A stretch of 64,000 bases of DNA, from NCBI GenBank assembly GCA_965205905.1, contig CBDBHZ010000012.1:434001-498000 (forward strand), in the 5' to 3' direction. Below the pieces are notes generated by a model that saw only the letters and a program-made list of their open reading frames with translations, did no database searches and was not told the origin of the DNA. Position 1 is the stretch's first letter, and each line of letters begins with the position of its first letter. The DNA comes from JAHZMA01 sp965205905. GTDB lineage: Bacteria; Pseudomonadota; Alphaproteobacteria; JABAAW01; JAHZMA01. The position numbers and the translations under genes were made by a program. Positions 1 through 9,027 of this stretch are shown in pieces.

Positions 1-904
1 CAATCGCCTGCCCTGCATTATAAAGGCGGATATTATCCCATGCGGTAAATGCCCAACGCAACACGCGATTGCTCTCACGGCTGCGTATACGTTTGCTACC
101 CATGCCATTAATCACCATAATCATGCGCCGCTCGCCCTCTTTCGCTGATGCCAGCAAACCATAGCCAGAGGCTTCGGTAAAGCCAGTCTTCAGCCCATCA
201 ACGCCTAAATCTTGCCATAATAACGGGTTACGGTTATTTTGTTTGATATTGTTATAGGTATATGTACGTTCAGAATAGAGAGGATAAAATTCTGGAAAAT
301 CTTCAATGATATGTTTCGCCAGAATCGCCAAATCAAACGCTGTTACATAGTGATTATCATCTGGCCAACCACTGGCATTGAGAAAATTACTGTTATTCAT
401 GCCCAATTCTTTGGCTTTGCTATTCATTAGCTTGGCAAATTCATCTTCACTGCCCGCAATGCCTTCGGATAATACCACTGCCGCATCATTGCCCGATTGC
501 ACAATCAGCCCATAGAGTAAATCACGCACTTTTACTTGTGTGCCATATTCTAAAAACATCCGCGACCCGCCCATTTGCTGAGCCTTATAGCTGACATTAA
601 ACTTGCTATCCATATCAATAAAGCCAGTTTTAAGATGCTCAAACACCAAATAAGCGGTCATCACTTTGGTCATAGAGGCAGGAAACATGCGCTCATTCGC
701 GGCTTTGGCAACCAATGCTGTCCGCGTGTTGAGGTCAATCAACAATAATTGCTTGGCTGAGGTGGTGATTTTAGGATAGCTTTGGGCATTTGCAACCTGC
801 ATCGTGGCAGTAAAGCTATAAAGCACCATTATCAAGAGTGGCATTAACCGTAGAATATGGCGTAAATAAGTCGTATAAGCCATATGTTTTATTTTTATTG
901 TCAT
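1..904 (-). CDS. dacA: D-alanyl-D-alanine carboxypeptidase (PBP5/6 type), 3' end outside window
   Basis: Serine peptidase of family S11 that removes the terminal D-Ala from peptidoglycan pentapeptides in the periplasm. About 301 residues are visible, and the C-terminal part lies beyond base 1. The translation shows a hydrophobic signal peptide (around residues 20-45, ending near VANAQS), the SxxK active site as SMTK, the SGN triad in VQSGNDAAV, and the KTG triad in LKTGFTEASGYG. The ATG at 904 is preferred over 907 because AAGG lies 5 bases upstream. The gene begins 7 bases after rlpA, so the two probably share a transcript. The symbol dacA is used generically; dacC or dacD-type paralogues cannot be excluded. 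Family assignment is very secure. Confidence 0.93.
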   Translation of the reverse strand, partial: MTIKIKHMAYTTYLRHILRLMPLLIMVLYSFTATMQVANAQSYPKITTSAKQLLLIDLNTRTALVAKAANERMFPASMTKVMTAYLVFEHLKTGFIDMDSKFNVSYKAQQMGGSRMFLEYGTQVKVRDLLYGLIVQSGNDAAVVLSEGIAGSEDEFAKLMNSKAKELGMNNSNFLNASGWPDDNHYVTAFDLAILAKHIIEDFPEFYPLYSERTYTYNNIKQNNRNPLLWQDLGVDGLKTGFTEASGYGLLASAKEGERRMIMVINGMGSKRIRSRESNRVLRWAFTAWDNIRLYNAGQAI

Positions 905-911
905 CATTACC

Positions 912-1910
912 TTATTTTTCTGAAACATAAATATAGGATTTTTGATACCCTATATCGATGGCTTGCGTCAATAATTCTTCTATTTTATCTTTATCCATCG
1001 TGTTGAGCGGCCCTACCAACACGCGTGTTAAATCCTCGCGCCCTACTTCTTGCCGTAACACTGGATAACCAAATTTTGAAAATGCCAATAATGCCCGTTC
1101 AATATTTGGCTCTTCAACAAACGCGCCAACTTGAATGAATATCCGCTTGGTGAAATCAATGATGAGCGGTTTTACATCCTTTGGCACCTCTGGTTCAGGG
1201 GTTGTATTAGCGACAGCAGGTGTTTCTGCGGCAGGTTTTGGCAATGAATAAAATTGCAAATCATCTTGCTTCGGCATGATTAATTCTTGCCCTTCCAAAT
1301 TTCCAACTGAATCGTTGTTTCTCAACACATCTTGCTTGCCGCCTAATGATTGCGCGAGTCTTCTGCTTTCACTTTCAACAATGGTAACGCGTACAGGGGC
1401 AGTGCCTTGCTTGGAAAAGCCTAAAATCTCAGCAGCACGTTTGGATACATCTATGATACGCCCCCGTGCGAATGGTCCTCTATCGTTGACGCGTAATTTT
1501 ACCGAACGTCCATTTTCTAAATTATGCACGATCACAATCGACGGCAGAGGCAAGGTGCGATGGGCGGCCGTGAGCGCATCTTGATTGAAAATCTCGCCAT
1601 TGGCAGTTTTTTTATTATGGAATTTAGGCCCATACCATGATGCAATCCCGACTTCGCTATAATCATAGTCAATTTCAGGATAATACCAAGTGCCTTCAAT
1701 TTGATAGGCTTTACCAATTTTATAATTTGCATTGCCTTTTGGCGTGTAAGATTCGCTATAGGTAAATGATTCATATTGTTCTTGTTCTAACTGCCCTAAC
1801 GGGATTCCCGCAGGATTATAATTACCACAGCCTGCCAAAAACCCTAGCACAACCAGCATCAATAATAGATTATCATGTCTCATCTGTTTTTTAATCATAT
1901 CACTCATCAT
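912..1910 (-). CDS. rlpA: RlpA-like septal lytic transglycosylase, lipoprotein with SPOR domain
   Basis: 332-residue predicted outer-membrane lipoprotein. A lipobox LAGC puts the acylated cysteine near residue 28. The double-psi beta-barrel domain (about residues 85-180) carries the RlpA signatures SWYGPKFHNKKTANGE and RVNDRGPF. A C-terminal SPOR domain (about 258-330, IQVGAFVEEPNIERAL) would bind denuded glycan strands at division sites. In characterised RlpA proteins the barrel domain cleaves stem-peptide-free glycan; that activity is inferred here from homology. The start overlaps the stop of mltB by 4 bases and dacA follows after 7 bases, giving a compact wall-remodelling unit mltB-rlpA-dacA. 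Confidence 0.93.
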   Translation of the reverse strand: MMSDMIKKQMRHDNLLLMLVVLGFLAGCGNYNPAGIPLGQLEQEQYESFTYSESYTPKGNANYKIGKAYQIEGTWYYPEIDYDYSEVGIASWYGPKFHNKKTANGEIFNQDALTAAHRTLPLPSIVIVHNLENGRSVKLRVNDRGPFARGRIIDVSKRAAEILGFSKQGTAPVRVTIVESESRRLAQSLGGKQDVLRNNDSVGNLEGQELIMPKQDDLQFYSLPKPAAETPAVANTTPEPEVPKDVKPLIIDFTKRIFIQVGAFVEEPNIERALLAFSKFGYPVLRQEVGREDLTRVLVGPLNTMDKDKIEELLTQAIDIGYQKSYIYVSEK

Positions 1911-3136
1911 TTTTTAGAGGCATCTTGCTTCAACCGTTCATAAATCTTAATATCTAAATAGCCATCAACAGGCAGTTTATTTGTTTTTTGATAGTTTTTC
2001 AATGCTTTACGACTTTTTGAACCGAATTTTCCATCTGCTTCACCCACTTTATAGCCAAGCTGATTCAAATATCTTTGCGTATCAACAACATATTCGCGTT
2101 TCAGCGCATTATGCCCAACATCATAGTCGCTTTGCAACACCTTGCGCCCAGCGATAGCATTACCCAGCAAGCCAACAGTCAGCGCATTGAGAGTAGAATA
2201 ATTCCAATTTAAAAAGCGATAAAAATTATCATATACCAAAAATTTAGGGCCATTTGCGCCTGCGGGTATCAGCAAAGCCGCTTGTAAATTAGGATTGGTA
2301 GGGATATTACCGCCCTCAATCCGCTTTACTTTCTTTTTGCGCCAATATTTTAGAGAATGTTTACTCTTAATATTTGCCAGAGAATAGTTGAAATTTTTCG
2401 GCACCGAAACCTCGCGTCCCCATAATCTATCAGCATCCCATCCCCTGCGATACAGATAATGGGCGGCACTGGCAAAAGCATCATATTCATTATTCCAAAC
2501 ATCAATTTTGCCGTCATTATCACCATCAACACCATAATCATAAAGCGTGCTAGGGATAAATTGCATATGCCCCATCGCGCTTGCCCAAGAGCCTGTCATC
2601 TGTGCTGCCGGGCGGTTATATTTTTCCATAATTTTCAAAGCCGTGAAAAATTGCAATGTGAATAGATTTTTGCGCCTTGTATAAGAAAGCGTGGCAGTGG
2701 CATTTAAGATATTATGCTTTCCCTTGATTTTGCCATAACGGCTCTCCATGCCCCATAAGGCGATGATATACACGCCCGGGACATTGTATTTTTTTTCTAA
2801 CCTATCCAAAAAACTCTTATATTTGGCGTAATGTTGCTTGCCCTCACTGATAAATTGCTCAGTTACGCGTCTATCATAATAAGAAAAGAAAGTTTGCATC
2901 GTTTCTGGTTGATGCTGGTCGGAACGGACAATTTTTTGGCTAGGTTCGGTCAGATTGATATGGGCAAAGGCATCATCAATCACCGCTTGCTTGAAACCGC
3001 GCCTTTGCGCTTCCACTTTAAGATACTTAACCCAGTCCGCATAGCTTTGCGTAGCATTGGCAATAGGCGATACCAGCGACCCTATAAGAATAAGCCACAT
3101 AAAAATGGTCATTAGAAAAATGTTTTTTAATCTCAT
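1907..3136 (-). CDS. mltB: MltB-type lytic murein transglycosylase with peptidoglycan-binding domain
   Basis: 409-residue protein starting at MRLKNIF. This start is chosen because its ATG overlaps the smpB stop by one base (TGATG), whereas the longer frame would run into smpB. The N-terminal hydrophobic stretch (about residues 5-28, ending near IANATQ) is a signal peptide. The SLT_2 catalytic domain contains the expected glutamate in ALWGMESRYG (near residue 130) and SAMGHMQFIPSTLYDYG further on. A C-terminal peptidoglycan-binding (PG_binding_1) repeat lies at about 345-405 (YLNQLGYKVGEADGKFG). It cleaves the MurNAc-GlcNAc bond to form 1,6-anhydroMurNAc. There is no lipobox, so it is probably periplasmic. 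Confidence 0.93.
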   Translation of the reverse strand: MRLKNIFLMTIFMWLILIGSLVSPIANATQSYADWVKYLKVEAQRRGFKQAVIDDAFAHINLTEPSQKIVRSDQHQPETMQTFFSYYDRRVTEQFISEGKQHYAKYKSFLDRLEKKYNVPGVYIIALWGMESRYGKIKGKHNILNATATLSYTRRKNLFTLQFFTALKIMEKYNRPAAQMTGSWASAMGHMQFIPSTLYDYGVDGDNDGKIDVWNNEYDAFASAAHYLYRRGWDADRLWGREVSVPKNFNYSLANIKSKHSLKYWRKKKVKRIEGGNIPTNPNLQAALLIPAGANGPKFLVYDNFYRFLNWNYSTLNALTVGLLGNAIAGRKVLQSDYDVGHNALKREYVVDTQRYLNQLGYKVGEADGKFGSKSRKALKNYQKTNKLPVDGYLDIKIYERLKQDASKK

Positions 3137-3663
3137 CACTGATAGTTTTTCTTCAACAAACGTCCTTGTTCTACTTTCCACTCCCTATTTTTGATAGCGG
3201 CACGCTTATCGGCTTTTTTACGCCCTTCGCTAATGCCCAATTCTATTTTGGCAATGCCACGCTTGTTAAAAAATAATTTGAGTGGCACAATCGCTATGCC
3301 TTCGCGTTTTACTGCACCAATCAGCTTGTTAATTTCACGCCGATGCAGTAATAAGCGTCGCATACGCCTTGGTTCATGTTGTAGCTTTTTATGGGCATGA
3401 GCGCAAGGCGGAATATACATGTTATACAACATTATTTCATTATTATGGTCTGAGGCATATGCCTCTTTAAGTGATACACTGCTGTCGCGAATCGCCCGCA
3501 CTTCCGTGCCAGTCAGCGCGATACCTGCCTCTATCTTTTCACCAATTTCATATTCAAACAATGCGCGACGGTTATATGCCTTAACATCATTCGTAGCGCG
3601 GTCGACCTTTATGTTTTTCTTTGTACGCGTCTGTTTATTATCAGTTTTAACTGTCCGTGCCAT
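3136..3663 (-). CDS. smpB: SsrA-binding protein SmpB
   Basis: 175-residue tmRNA-binding protein needed for trans-translation rescue of stalled ribosomes. Conserved stretches include NRRALFEYEIGEKIEAGIAL, LTGTEVRAIR, the HKKLQHEPRRMRRLLLHRREI region and the basic C-terminal tail rich in K and R that inserts into the ribosomal A site. Length is slightly above the usual 150-160 because of about 20 extra basic N-terminal residues. No tmRNA gene was seen in the window. It overlaps mltB by one base and lies 21 bases downstream of dapA, the dapA-smpB order common in alphaproteobacteria. Confidence 0.97.
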   Translation of the reverse strand: MARTVKTDNKQTRTKKNIKVDRATNDVKAYNRRALFEYEIGEKIEAGIALTGTEVRAIRDSSVSLKEAYASDHNNEIMLYNMYIPPCAHAHKKLQHEPRRMRRLLLHRREINKLIGAVKREGIAIVPLKLFFNKRGIAKIELGISEGRKKADKRAAIKNREWKVEQGRLLKKNYQ

Positions 3664-3684
3664 TTATCTGTACCATTATGTGAA

Positions 3685-4569
3685 TTACAGTAAATTCAAT
3701 GATTGCAATAAGTGACGCAACTCTTGTTTGCCCGACTCTGAAGCTGAGACAAGCGGCAGACGCAATGAATCATGCTTTATCACCCCCATCATCTGCAAGG
3801 CGGCTTTTGGCATGATCGGATTCGGCTCGGTAAACAACCCCTGATGCAACGGATGCAATAAGCGGCATAGTTTCAACAGCTCATCACGATTACCTGCTTG
3901 AAACGCATTGTAACAATCCACCATTAGGCGTGGCGCAACATTGGCAGTAACCGAAATTGTGCCTTGCATACCCAATATATAGCCTGCAACAGTGGTAACA
4001 TCTTCGCCCGAAAGCACACAAAAATCATTGCCTGCGGCGCGATGCACATCAAGCACACGGGTGATTTCACCGGGCACAGCATCTTTTAATGCAACAATAT
4101 TCTTAAACTCTTTTGCCAAGCGCGCAACCACATCAACCGACATATTAATGCCCGTGCGTGGTGGCACATTATACAGAATAATATCGGTTGATACCGCCTC
4201 TGCCAAACGCGCATAATGCTGATACAGCCCCTCACCATTGGGCTTGTTATAATAAGGCGTTACCGCCATTAGTGCCGATACGCCAATTTTTTCAAGCTGT
4301 TTTGCCAAACTGAGTAAATGCACGGTATCGTTACTGCCACACCCTGCAATTACTGGCACACGCCCTGCCACATAGTCAACAGTTTTGGCAACGATAGCGC
4401 AATGGTCGGCATCGGGGAAGGTGGCACTCTCACCCGTTGTGCCCATTGATACAATGCCATGCACCCCCCCTGCAATCTGTTGTTCTAACAGATTTTGTAG
4501 GCTCGGCTCATCTAGCGTGCCATCAGGCAACATTGGGGTTATTAAAGCTGTATATACACCTTGAAACAT
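3685..4569 (-). CDS. dapA: 4-hydroxy-tetrahydrodipicolinate synthase
   Basis: 294-residue TIM-barrel enzyme condensing pyruvate with aspartate semialdehyde, the first committed step of lysine and meso-diaminopimelate synthesis. Visible motifs are GTTGESAT near residue 44, YNVPPRTG near 133 with the catalytic tyrosine, and the Schiff-base lysine in IVALKDA near 162. The length is typical. The start is supported by GAGAAAG about 5 bases upstream. It is divergent from the small plus-strand gene at 4606 with a 36-base gap, so promoters for both would have to fit in that gap. Confidence 0.97.
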   Translation of the reverse strand: MFQGVYTALITPMLPDGTLDEPSLQNLLEQQIAGGVHGIVSMGTTGESATFPDADHCAIVAKTVDYVAGRVPVIAGCGSNDTVHLLSLAKQLEKIGVSALMAVTPYYNKPNGEGLYQHYARLAEAVSTDIILYNVPPRTGINMSVDVVARLAKEFKNIVALKDAVPGEITRVLDVHRAAGNDFCVLSGEDVTTVAGYILGMQGTISVTANVAPRLMVDCYNAFQAGNRDELLKLCRLLHPLHQGLFTEPNPIMPKAALQMMGVIKHDSLRLPLVSASESGKQELRHLLQSLNLL

Positions 4570-4605
4570 TTTACTTTCTCTCTATAAATCGCTAATTTAC
4601 TTCCT

Positions 4606-5037
4606 ATGTTACTTGATGATACCATAAAGCGCAACCTTCATTTATTCACCCTGATGCAAAAATCGCATCTGGAGGCGGTAGAACAATATGCACGCGCGCC
4701 TTACGGGCTGATTTCGGCGCATTATCACCCAAAACTATCTGATTTAGAGATGTTTAATGCTTTATGCGCTGATACAATATCTGATACCACGATAAAGATT
4801 TTTGATTGCGGGCAATCTAAAAATCCGATTTTGCAGGTTTTCCCTCATCAATTACGGATTTTTATTTATCAGGGGCAGAAAAGTCAGCAATTACAACAAT
4901 TTGCTGATGTCAAAAATTACTGCTTGCTTGCCAAACGCCCGCCTGCGCTGATTTTATCGATTGATGAGGGCAAATGGCAAGCGCAGATAGAACAATGGCA
5001 AGAAACGCCAGCAATATCATTAGCCGACTATTTATAG
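4606..5037 (+). CDS. hypothetical protein, not recognised
   Basis: 143-residue soluble protein that I cannot assign to a family. There is no signal peptide, transmembrane segment or obvious nucleotide-binding motif. It has mixed alpha/beta composition with hydrophobic strands such as QLRIFIYQG and PPALILSID, and only four cysteines. It lies between the divergent dapA and the convergent mgtE and overlaps the mgtE 3' end by 6 bases. Codon use looks like that of its neighbours, which argues for a real gene. No good Shine-Dalgarno is visible before the ATG. Function unknown. Confidence 0.7.
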   Translation: MLLDDTIKRNLHLFTLMQKSHLEAVEQYARAPYGLISAHYHPKLSDLEMFNALCADTISDTTIKIFDCGQSKNPILQVFPHQLRIFIYQGQKSQQLQQFADVKNYCLLAKRPPALILSIDEGKWQAQIEQWQETPAISLADYL

Positions 5038-6414
5038 TAAAAATATTGTTGCCAGCCCTAAAAACAGGCAAAAGCCAAAAATATCGGTGATGGTGGTAAG
5101 AATAACCGCCGCGCCATTGGTGGGGTCGTATTTATAACGCGCCAACAGAATCGGCACCACGCAACCTGAAAAATTAGCAACCACCAGATTGATAATCATT
5201 GCCACCGCAATCAAGATGCTTAATTCAAGCTGGGTAAACCAAACATATATCACACATGCCACCAAAACCGCGAAAACCGCACCATTGACGAAACCAACAT
5301 AAATTTCTTTGATAATCAATCTTCGCGCAATATTAGGCGTAAGATAGCCAAGTGCCAACGCCCGAATGGTAACTGCCAATGATTGCATGCCCGCATTGCC
5401 GCCCATTGATGCGATAATCGGCATTAAAATCGCGAGCGCCACTATTTTTTCTAGTGCCACATCAAAAATGCCGATAAAAAGCGAGGTGGTTATGGCCGTC
5501 ATAAGATTCACCAACAGCCAACTGCCACGCAAGCGCGCTGTTGCCAGTGCTGTGGAGTGTAAATCTTGCCCGCGTACACCCACCAGATTCAGCAAATCTT
5601 CTTCGGCTTTTTCATCAGCAATCGCAATCACATCATCAATGGTAATCGTGCCCAGCAACACGCCCTTATCGCTGATAACGGGGCTTTCCACCAACCCATA
5701 TTTACGGAATAATTGCACCACATTTTCTTCGGTCATATTGGCATCAACCGCATGAATATCCTCATTCATAATATCGCGCAACAATACATCGCGCTTGCTT
5801 GCCAACAGTTTTGATAATTTCAACACCCCAACAGGCGCGAATTTTTTATTGATGAGCATAATATTGTGAAAATCTGGCAATTTTCCCGTATGGGAGCGCA
5901 AATAATCAATCACATTGCCCACTTGCCAGCTTTCCGAAACGCTGATAAATTCATGGCGCATGATACGCCCCGCACTATCAGGGGCAAATTGCAAACCGCT
6001 GATGAGAGCATCTCTGATTTTGGGCGCAAGAATCGATAATAATTTACCTTGTAAAGCAGGTGAAAAATCTTCAATCAGGGTGATGCGGTCATCAGTTTCC
6101 AAATGTTCCAGATAGCTAGCGATAGATTTAAGCGGCATTTTTTGTAAAATATCCAGCCTTATCGTATCATCGCTAAACAGCAAAATATCTGGCACTAATT
6201 CTTTTTGCCGTATTTTATTGATAAAAGAAACGCGCTCATCGGGGCGAATTTCGGTCAGCACCAATGCGATATCTGATACATGCAGAGTTGAAATATGGTG
6301 GTGAAACCGCTTAAATTCGTGATTATTCCATGCATCCAGCAAATCATCACGCGCATTAATGACTTCTGCTTCTATTTCCTCATTAAAGATGGGAGGTTGA
6401 GTATCATTTGCCAT
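5032..6414 (-). CDS. mgtE: magnesium transporter MgtE
   Basis: 460-residue Mg2+ channel/transporter. It follows the family layout: an N-terminal superhelical MgtE_N domain (about residues 35-140, DERVSFINKI, LEDFSPALQGKL), a CBS pair (about 145-270, with GTITIDDVIAIADEKAEEDL at its end), and a five-helix membrane domain (about 290-460) with the pore signature IMPIIASMGGNAGMQSLAV. The cytosolic N and CBS domains sense Mg2+ in characterised homologues. A strong AAGGAGG lies about 10 bases before the ATG. Only 48 bases separate it from upstream maeB, and no magnesium riboswitch is visible there. Confidence 0.95.
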   Translation of the reverse strand: MANDTQPPIFNEEIEAEVINARDDLLDAWNNHEFKRFHHHISTLHVSDIALVLTEIRPDERVSFINKIRQKELVPDILLFSDDTIRLDILQKMPLKSIASYLEHLETDDRITLIEDFSPALQGKLLSILAPKIRDALISGLQFAPDSAGRIMRHEFISVSESWQVGNVIDYLRSHTGKLPDFHNIMLINKKFAPVGVLKLSKLLASKRDVLLRDIMNEDIHAVDANMTEENVVQLFRKYGLVESPVISDKGVLLGTITIDDVIAIADEKAEEDLLNLVGVRGQDLHSTALATARLRGSWLLVNLMTAITTSLFIGIFDVALEKIVALAILMPIIASMGGNAGMQSLAVTIRALALGYLTPNIARRLIIKEIYVGFVNGAVFAVLVACVIYVWFTQLELSILIAVAMIINLVVANFSGCVVPILLARYKYDPTNGAAVILTTITDIFGFCLFLGLATIFLL

Positions 6415-6462
6415 GAATCAGCGTCCTCCTTATCTCGCATATGTGGCGCGCCATTAATCATA

Positions 6463-8739
6463 TCACGAACCTTTATTATATGCCAAATTAGCAACCGTAA
6501 CAGCCGTCATATTCAGCATACCATGTGCGGTGATAGAATTTGTTACCAAGCTAACAGGGTGGCTTAACCCCATCAGCACAGGACCCACCACAACACCATC
6601 TGCCAACATTTTGATGCAATTATAAGCGGTATTGCCAGCCTCGATGGTTGGGAAAATCAGGATATTAGCAGTGCCTGTTAGCTTACTATCAGAAATATGC
6701 AGGTTTCTTATCGCCTCATCAAAAGCGGCATCGGCATGCATCTCACCCTCAACCTGTATGTCTGGATGTTTTTCATGCATGATACGTACAGCCTCACGCA
6801 TTTTCATTGCCGAACGGCTTTGGCTTGTGCCAAATTGTGAATGCGACAACATTGCCACCTTTGGCTCAATGCCCAGACTTTTCACATATTCTGCAGTGCG
6901 GATAGCGATATTGACAATATCTTCGGCATCTTTTGGTGTTTGCACATGAGTATCAGCCAAAAACACATCACGCTTTGCGGTTGAGATGGCGCTGAGTGCA
7001 AATACCCTATCTTCAGCAGGCGGAGTGAATACGCTCACCAATTCACGCAAATGGGCATGATAACGCCCTGTTGCCCCACAAATCATCGAATCCGCTTCGC
7101 CACGATGCACCATGATAGACGCAATAACAGTAGGATTTGTGCGAACGATACGGCGCGCATCTTCGGCAGCAATGCCATTTCTTTCTTGAATTTTTTGATA
7201 ATATTCCCAATAATCGCGATAGCGTGGGTCATCTTCGGGGTCGCATAATTCGTAATCACGCCCTATTTCAAGCTTGATATTTAACCTTTCAATCCTGCTT
7301 TCAACCACTGCTTTACGTCCAATAATAATCGGCTTAGCAATGCCTTCTATCACCGCCTGTTGCACGGCATCGAGCACACGGAAATCCTCACCATCGGCAT
7401 AGACAATCCGTGCAGGACTCATTTTTGCCACCGCATAAAGTGGGCGCATCAGTGATGAGGTGCGATAGACATAGCTGTGCATACGTTGCTTATAGGCTTC
7501 CATATCTTTGAGCGGACGTTTCGCAACTTTGCTATCCATCGCCGCTTGGGCAACAGCAGGCGCAATCGCGGTTAGCAGACGTGGGTCAAATGGTTTCGGA
7601 ATAATATAATCCTTACCAAATTTGAAATCTTCATCGCCATAAGCAAGCAATATTTGCTGATTCACTTCTCTGCGCGCCAATTCAGCAATGGCATAGACTG
7701 CGGCTTTCTTCATCTCAAGATTGATTTCAGTCGCGCCAACATCTAACGCACCACGAAATAGAAACGGAAAACATAGCACATTATTCACCTGATTCGGAAA
7801 GTCAGAGCGTCCTGTGGCGATAATCGCATCGGGGCGATGGGCAAGCGCATCATCAGGCATAATTTCAGGCACAGGGTTTGATAGCCCAAATATCAGCGGT
7901 GATTTCGCCATACATTCAATATCTTTGCCTTTCAGCAAATCAGCCTTTGATAGCCCTAAAAATATATCAGCACCCTCAAGCGCATCTTGCAATGTACGCT
8001 TATCGGTTTTTTGACGGTAAGGGTCTTTATATTGGTCAGGCTTGGTATCGCGCCCTTCATGCACCACACCGCGCGAATCACATAAGAATATATTTTCTTT
8101 CCTCATGCCTAAATTCACCAACAAGCCCAAACAAGCGATTGCCGCCGCGCCCGCACCTGATACAGTCATGGTAACATTTTCAATTTTCTTATCAACAATC
8201 TGTAGCGCATTGATAATCGCCGCAGATACAATAATGGCTGTGCCATGCTGGTCATCATGAAAAATCGGGATATTGCATCTTTCAATCAATCTACGCTCAA
8301 TTTCAAAACATTGTGGTGCTTTAATATCTTCTAAATTGATACCGCCAAAAGTAGGCTCTAACGCCGCCACAATATCAACAAATTTATCAACATCAGTTTC
8401 ATTCACCTCAATATCAAACACATTGATATTGGCGAATTTTTTGAATAATACCGCCTTGCCTTCCATTACTGGCTTTGATGCCAGCGCACCAATCGCGCCC
8501 AATCCTAAAACTGCTGTGCCGTTAGAAATAACTGCAAGCAAGTTACCGCGTGCAGTATATTTTGCCGCATCTTCTGGGTTTTCTTCAATCGCCAAACAAG
8601 CCGATGCCACACCCGGTGAGTAAGCAAGCGATAAATCGCGTTGCGTTACCATTGGTTTGGTGGCGATGATGGCTAATTTTCCAGCAGGTGCTTGGGCATG
8701 GTATTCCAATGCCGCTTGTTTTAATTCTTCTTTATTCAT
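6463..8739 (-). CDS. maeB: NADP-dependent malic enzyme with C-terminal phosphotransacetylase-like domain
   Basis: 758-residue MaeB-type malic enzyme catalysing oxidative decarboxylation of malate to pyruvate. The N-terminal malic domain (about residues 1-180, ARGNLLAVISNGTAVLGLG) is followed by an NAD(P)-binding domain (about 165-410, VSGAGAAAIACLGLL). The last 330 residues resemble phosphotransacetylase (CGATGRYHAHL, MGLSHPVSLV) and in MaeB homologues act as an acetyl-CoA regulatory domain. Length is typical. AGAGGG precedes the ATG. The upstream region has a TATAAT -10 and a perfect FNR-type box at 8783-8796. Confidence 0.96.
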   Translation of the reverse strand: MNKEELKQAALEYHAQAPAGKLAIIATKPMVTQRDLSLAYSPGVASACLAIEENPEDAAKYTARGNLLAVISNGTAVLGLGAIGALASKPVMEGKAVLFKKFANINVFDIEVNETDVDKFVDIVAALEPTFGGINLEDIKAPQCFEIERRLIERCNIPIFHDDQHGTAIIVSAAIINALQIVDKKIENVTMTVSGAGAAAIACLGLLVNLGMRKENIFLCDSRGVVHEGRDTKPDQYKDPYRQKTDKRTLQDALEGADIFLGLSKADLLKGKDIECMAKSPLIFGLSNPVPEIMPDDALAHRPDAIIATGRSDFPNQVNNVLCFPFLFRGALDVGATEINLEMKKAAVYAIAELARREVNQQILLAYGDEDFKFGKDYIIPKPFDPRLLTAIAPAVAQAAMDSKVAKRPLKDMEAYKQRMHSYVYRTSSLMRPLYAVAKMSPARIVYADGEDFRVLDAVQQAVIEGIAKPIIIGRKAVVESRIERLNIKLEIGRDYELCDPEDDPRYRDYWEYYQKIQERNGIAAEDARRIVRTNPTVIASIMVHRGEADSMICGATGRYHAHLRELVSVFTPPAEDRVFALSAISTAKRDVFLADTHVQTPKDAEDIVNIAIRTAEYVKSLGIEPKVAMLSHSQFGTSQSRSAMKMREAVRIMHEKHPDIQVEGEMHADAAFDEAIRNLHISDSKLTGTANILIFPTIEAGNTAYNCIKMLADGVVVGPVLMGLSHPVSLVTNSITAHGMLNMTAVTVANLAYNKGS

Positions 8740-8772
8740 AATGCCCTCTTTATATAATGATATTTTTCCATC

Positions 8773-8800
8773 ATTATACTACTTGATTCTTATCAATAAA
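8773..8800 (-). promoter_or_regulatory. candidate maeB promoter (TTTATT-16-TATAAT)
   Basis: On the minus strand a perfect TATAAT -10 occupies 8773-8778, with a weak -35 TTTATT at 8795-8800 and a 16-base spacer. The predicted start point near 8766 would give a leader of about 27 bases before the maeB ATG. A second option further upstream is TTGACA at 8835-8840 with TAAAAA at 8811-8816 (18-base spacer). Sequence pattern only. Confidence 0.45.
8783..8796. promoter_or_regulatory. FNR/FnrL-type operator upstream of maeB
   Basis: The 14-base sequence TTGATTCTTATCAA matches the FNR consensus TTGAT-N4-ATCAA at all ten defined positions. It sits 44 bases upstream of the maeB start codon, inside the spacer and edge of the -35 of the best maeB promoter, and downstream of tRNA-Leu on the same strand. 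That overlap suggests repression of maeB by an FNR-family regulator under low oxygen, although activation from another start point is possible. No fnr gene is in this window. Confidence 0.5.
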
Positions 8801-8847
8801 GAAAATTCATTTTTTATCTTTTACAAATTATTTTTGTCAATATATGC

Positions 8848-8878
8848 TGATATTGTGTGTTGCAACACTTGCATATCA
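8848..8878. repeat. 31-base imperfect palindrome after tRNA-Leu
   Basis: Outer arms TGATAT (8848-8853) and ATATCA (8873-8878) surround a perfect 12-base palindrome GTGTTGCAACAC (8857-8868), all sharing one centre near 8863. It lies about 30 bases beyond the tRNA-Leu 3' end and upstream of maeB on the same strand. No T-run follows on either strand, so it is not a standard terminator. It may be a processing hairpin or an operator. Confidence 0.5.
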
Positions 8879-8909
8879 TGCCAATACATTATATTCTGGC
8901 ATTATAGTG

Positions 8910-8996
8910 TGGTGCGGTCGAGAAGACTCGAACTTCCAAGGGATTGCTCCCACAGCGACCTCAACGCTGCGCGTCTACCAGTTCCGCCACGACCGC
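8910..8996 (-). tRNA. tRNA-Leu (anticodon GAG)
   Basis: 87-base class II tRNA with encoded CCA (8910-8912). The acceptor stem GCGGTCG pairs with CGACCGC. The D arm contains AACTGGTAGA, the anticodon stem CAGCG/CGCTG encloses loop TTGAGGT with anticodon GAG, a long variable arm (GGGAGCAATCCC) follows, and the T arm has TTCGAGT. It reads CUU and CUC leucine codons. It lies between maeB and lipB. Confidence 0.97.
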
Positions 8997-9027
8997 ATGC
9001 TCTTTAATTACTCTTATATGATACAAA

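Noticed and set aside
6415..6462. Magnesium riboswitch before mgtE
   Set aside because: The gap is only 48 bases and shows no extended pairing.
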